This document shows, piece after piece, positions 60,500-64,000 of a stretch of 64,000 bases of DNA. Numbering within the stretch: the stretch's first letter is position 1; every line of letters starts with the position of its first letter. This stretch comes from Azospirillum endophyticum (GTDB lineage Bacteria; Pseudomonadota; Alphaproteobacteria; Azospirillales; Azospirillaceae): NCBI RefSeq assembly GCF_016595245.1, contig NZ_JAENHM010000060.1, forward strand, positions 186,001 through 250,000. The letters run 5' to 3'. Below the pieces are notes generated by a model. That model saw only the letters and a program-made list of their open reading frames with translations, was not told where the DNA came from and searched no databases. Made by a program: the position numbers and the translations under genes.

Positions 60500-60503
<4 letters not shown>
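58314..60503 (+). CDS. ABC transporter permease, fused two-domain (iron/phosphosugar type)
   Basis: The 729-residue membrane protein has a hydrophobic N-terminal region of about five helices, then two binding-protein-dependent transport domains in one chain. EAA-like loops are SLEEAAQTLRASRWITFRTV (first half) and SLDECSLTLGAGSVQTIRRV (second half). FbpB/AfuB-type permeases have this duplicated form. Its stop overlaps the ATPase start (ATGA). ATG 58314 follows AGGTGATG. Confidence 0.9.
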
Positions 60504-61576
<1,073 letters not shown>

Positions 61577-61629
61577 CGCGCCGGAGCTGTGGGCGGAGCT
61601 GAGACCAGGGCGAGAACAGGGAGGTCGAG

Positions 61630-63606
61630 GTGGAACGAGAGGGAACCCCGGTCCGGCGGACGCGCTTCGGGATACGCTTCAGGCTGAGCGCCGCCATCGC
61701 GGCCGTGGCCGCCACGACCTTCCTGGCCGGAGGCATCGCGCTCTATGCGTTCGACGGGGTGTCGCGCAGCATGGACCGTATCATGACCGCCAGCCTGCCG
61801 GTCGTCGAGCTGGCGCTCCGCCTGTCGGAGCAGAGCGCCGAGGTCTCCGCCGCCGCGCCGGCGCTTGCCGGCGTCCGCAACCAGATGGAGCGCGGCGTGG
61901 CCGGTTCGGAGCTGGCGTCGCGCCTCCAGTCCCTGCGCGGCGCCACCGAGGCGCTGCGGGCCGCCGGGGTGGACATGGCCCCGATCGACCGGCCGGCGGC
62001 GGCACTGATCGACAATCTCGACCGGCTGAACGGCGCCAGCGAGGCGCGGCTGGCGGCACAGGCCCGGCGTGCCCCCTTGCAGCGCCAGCTCGACGATGCC
62101 CATGCGAAGGCCAGCGGCGAAGCGGCCGACGCGAACCTGCTGCACGGCATCCTCAGCACCAGCCTGATGCTGGACGATCCCCGCGACCTGCGCGACTGGA
62201 AGGCCCGCTTCGACCGCGCCGCCGACCGGATCCGGAAGGACGCCGGCGGCGCGCCCCTGCCGGAGGCGCTGACGGCCCTGGTCGCGGCGGCCGAGGGCAA
62301 GGACGGCGTCTTCGCGATCCGCCAGGCCGGCTTCGCCGCCGCCAAATCGGTGGCCGACTTGCTCGACGCCAACCGCGGGCTGACCGCCGGCTTCAAGGAG
62401 GCGGTCGCCGGCCTCGTCGACCGCGCCAAGGCCGACGCCCAGACATCGGCCGGCGCCGCCGACGCCGCCATCCGGCAGGGCTACGCACTGCTGGCCGCCA
62501 CCGTCGGCGCCAGCGCCCTGGTCGGCCTGCTGATCGCCTGGCTCTATGTCCGCCGCAACCTCGCCCGCCGCCTGGAACGGCTGACCGGCGCCATGGAGCG
62601 GATCGCCGAGGGCGACCTCGCCGCCGCGATCCCGGCCGGCGGCAGCGACGAGATCGCGGTGATGGCCGGCGCCCTGGCGGTCTTCCGCGACAATGCCGCC
62701 GCCATCGAACAGGCCCGTGCCGAGGCGGAGGATCTGCGCCGGCGCCAGTCGGCCGAGCGCCGGCAGGAGCGCGAGGCGCTGGCCGACAGCTTCCAGGCCA
62801 CCGTCGACCACGTCATCGCCGAAGTGCGGGACGGGGCGAAGGAGGTCGGCACGTCGTCCCGCGGCCTGTCGGAGACGGCGGAGCGGACCTCGTCGCGCCT
62901 GACCGACGCGCTGGCGGCGACCAGGAACGCGAACGAGAGCGTCCAGACCGTCGCCGCGGCGGCGGACGAGCTGTCGCGCTCCATCGCCATGATCATGGCG
63001 CAGGTCACCGCCTCCACCGGCGTCACCCGGCGGGCGGTGGAGGACGCGGCGCACACCACCCGGCAGATCGGGGTCCTGCAGGACTGCGTCGTCCGGATCG
63101 GCGAGGTCAGCGAGCTGATCGGCGCGGTGGCGGTGCAGACCAACCTGCTGGCGCTGAACGCCACCATCGAGGCCGCCCGCGCCGGCGACGCCGGCAAGGG
63201 ATTCGCCGTGGTCGCCGGCGAGGTCAAGGCGCTGGCCGGCCAGACCGCGCGGGCGACGGAGGAGATCGCCGCCCAGATCGCGGCGATCCGCGGCGCCTCC
63301 GCCGATACCCGGCAGTCGTTGGAGGCGATCGTCCGCACCATCGCCGACATCGACGGCACCAACGCGGCGATCGCGGCGGCGGTCGGGCAGCAGAGCGCCG
63401 CCACCGACGAGATCGCCCGCAGCGTCGCCATCGCCGCGGGGCATTCCGGCCAGATCACCGAAGCCATCGGCAGCGTATCGGCCGAGGCCGGGCAGACCGG
63501 CGAGGCGGCCGGCATGGCGGCGGGCAGCGCCGACCGGATGCTGGCGCTCTTCGCGCAGCTCGACCGCGAGCTGGGACTGTTCGTGACCGGCCTGAAGGCG
63601 TCGTGA
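61630..63606 (+). CDS. Methyl-accepting chemotaxis protein with TorS-like sensor region
   Basis: The 658-residue receptor has an N-terminal helix (RLSAAIAAVAATTFLAGGIA), a periplasmic helical region of about 250 residues beginning LPVVELALRLSEQSAEVSAA, a second helix (LLAATVGASALVGLLIAWL), a HAMP linker, and the signalling domain with hairpin tip IGEVSELIGAVAVQTNLLALNATIEAARAG. GTG 61630 follows GGGAGG. The sensor region resembles TorS-type four-helix sensors and that of the next gene, so both may read the same binding protein. It follows the ABC genes by 53 bases. Confidence 0.9.
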   Translation: MEREGTPVRRTRFGIRFRLSAAIAAVAATTFLAGGIALYAFDGVSRSMDRIMTASLPVVELALRLSEQSAEVSAAAPALAGVRNQMERGVAGSELASRLQSLRGATEALRAAGVDMAPIDRPAAALIDNLDRLNGASEARLAAQARRAPLQRQLDDAHAKASGEAADANLLHGILSTSLMLDDPRDLRDWKARFDRAADRIRKDAGGAPLPEALTALVAAAEGKDGVFAIRQAGFAAAKSVADLLDANRGLTAGFKEAVAGLVDRAKADAQTSAGAADAAIRQGYALLAATVGASALVGLLIAWLYVRRNLARRLERLTGAMERIAEGDLAAAIPAGGSDEIAVMAGALAVFRDNAAAIEQARAEAEDLRRRQSAERRQEREALADSFQATVDHVIAEVRDGAKEVGTSSRGLSETAERTSSRLTDALAATRNANESVQTVAAAADELSRSIAMIMAQVTASTGVTRRAVEDAAHTTRQIGVLQDCVVRIGEVSELIGAVAVQTNLLALNATIEAARAGDAGKGFAVVAGEVKALAGQTARATEEIAAQIAAIRGASADTRQSLEAIVRTIADIDGTNAAIAAAVGQQSAATDEIARSVAIAAGHSGQITEAIGSVSAEAGQTGEAAGMAAGSADRMLALFAQLDRELGLFVTGLKAS

Positions 63607-63687
63607 TGACGCCCGCCGGCGTCCCCGTTCCGTCCGCCTCTTTTCCCGCTGGCGCGGGCAGGGCGGCCGGCGGTAGCCTCCAGCCCG

Positions 63688-64000
63688 ATGGTCAGACGCA
63701 TGCTGTCCCCCGTTAGCGTTCGCGGCCGGCTGCTCGCCGCCTTCGGAATCATGGTGGTCCTGACGACGGCGGTTGGCGGGGTCGGCTGGTTCGGGCTGGG
63801 GGAGACCGAACGCGCCCTGCTGTCCCTCCAGCGCGAGGGGCTCGGCAACATCGCGCTGGCGATGCGGATGGCGGAGCTGAGCACCGGTCTGGCGTCCCGC
63901 GCCCCCTTCATCGCCGCCATCGAAGCCACCCCGGGTCTCGACGAGGAGCGCGGCCAGCTCGAACTCAAGCTCGCCGACCTGACCGGGCTGGTCAACCGGC
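63688..64000 (+). CDS. TorS-like membrane sensor, probably histidine kinase (3' end outside window)
   Basis: The visible 104 residues have a basic start, a hydrophobic helix (LLAAFGIMVVLTTAVGGVGW) and the beginning of a periplasmic helical sensor: NIALAMRMAELSTGLASRAP, FIAAIEATPGLDEERGQLE. This matches the N-terminus of TorS-type hybrid kinases and parallels the chemoreceptor before it. With the TorR-like regulator at 56053 it likely forms the signalling pair of this locus. ATG 63700 is an alternative start. The kinase domain is not in the window, so a second chemoreceptor is not excluded. Confidence 0.7.
   Translation, partial: MVRRMLSPVSVRGRLLAAFGIMVVLTTAVGGVGWFGLGETERALLSLQREGLGNIALAMRMAELSTGLASRAPFIAAIEATPGLDEERGQLELKLADLTGLVNR

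Overview
The window reads as chromosome or chromid DNA of a high-GC alphaproteobacterium, most likely Azospirillum or a close relative in the Rhodospirillales/Azospirillales. The grounds are very high GC at third codon positions, the glmU-glmS pair, the density of ABC operons with GntR, MocR and LysR regulators, TorS/MCP-type sensors, and short palindromic intergenic repeats. The genus is inferred from general impression, not from a search. No phage, integrase, transposase or CRISPR array was seen. One block around 5.4-7.4 kb is clearly AT-richer than the rest.

Layout. 1-5.4 kb: 5' part of a ThiE/TenI-type gene (left edge), an OxlT-like MFS antiporter, an isolated FliL-like gene, panC, a 54-residue membrane protein, tRNA-Val(CAC) with its terminator, and a DUF3108-type exported protein. 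5.4-7.5 kb: a low-GC FkbM methyltransferase followed by a long spacer. 7.5-11.7 kb: glmU, glmS and a secreted protein of unknown function. 11.9-22.2 kb: a sugar-acid catabolic locus made of a GntR/FCD regulator with the same operator on both sides, a four-carbon acid sugar kinase, a PdxA2-like dehydrogenase, an iron-type alcohol dehydrogenase, a DHDPS/aldolase-family protein, an SSS symporter, an Asp-box (BNR) protein without a signal peptide, a FAH/MhpD-type hydratase and an SDR, then an exported cupin on the other strand. 22.3-30.3 kb: a taurine locus, with a TauR-like MocR regulator divergent from TauABC, a TSUP exporter, an IsfD-like reductase and taurine:pyruvate aminotransferase. This set fits use of taurine nitrogen with export of isethionate. 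30.4-36.6 kb: a transglutaminase-like protein, three tightly packed small genes, an LctP-type permease, and an EamA exporter divergent from its MocR regulator. 36.6-42.5 kb: a multi-PAS hybrid histidine kinase and a cystine-type ABC operon (tcyJ-tcyL-tcyN). 42.8-48.5 kb: a three-domain FAD reductase lacking the CxxC pair, a CorA/ZntB transporter, a ClC channel with altered filter motifs, and a class IV aminotransferase with no lysine in the expected segment. 48.5-52.6 kb: a polar amino-acid ABC operon with its GntR regulator. 52.8-55.8 kb: a LysR regulator divergent from a tautomerase-SDR-SDR operon. 56.0-64.0 kb: a TorR-like regulator, an AfuA/FbpA-type ABC transporter, a chemoreceptor and the start of a TorS-like sensor.

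The main cross-window pattern is that all four ABC operons carry a strong inverted repeat exactly between the substrate-binding-protein gene and the next transporter gene. Two of these are copies of the same element of about 215 bp, in the same orientation relative to transcription. This resembles the malE-malF REP arrangement and probably sets binding protein to membrane component stoichiometry through mRNA stability. The least explained system is the 11.9-21.7 kb catabolic locus. A second candidate is the 56-64 kb locus, where one binding protein may feed transport, chemotaxis and two-component signalling.
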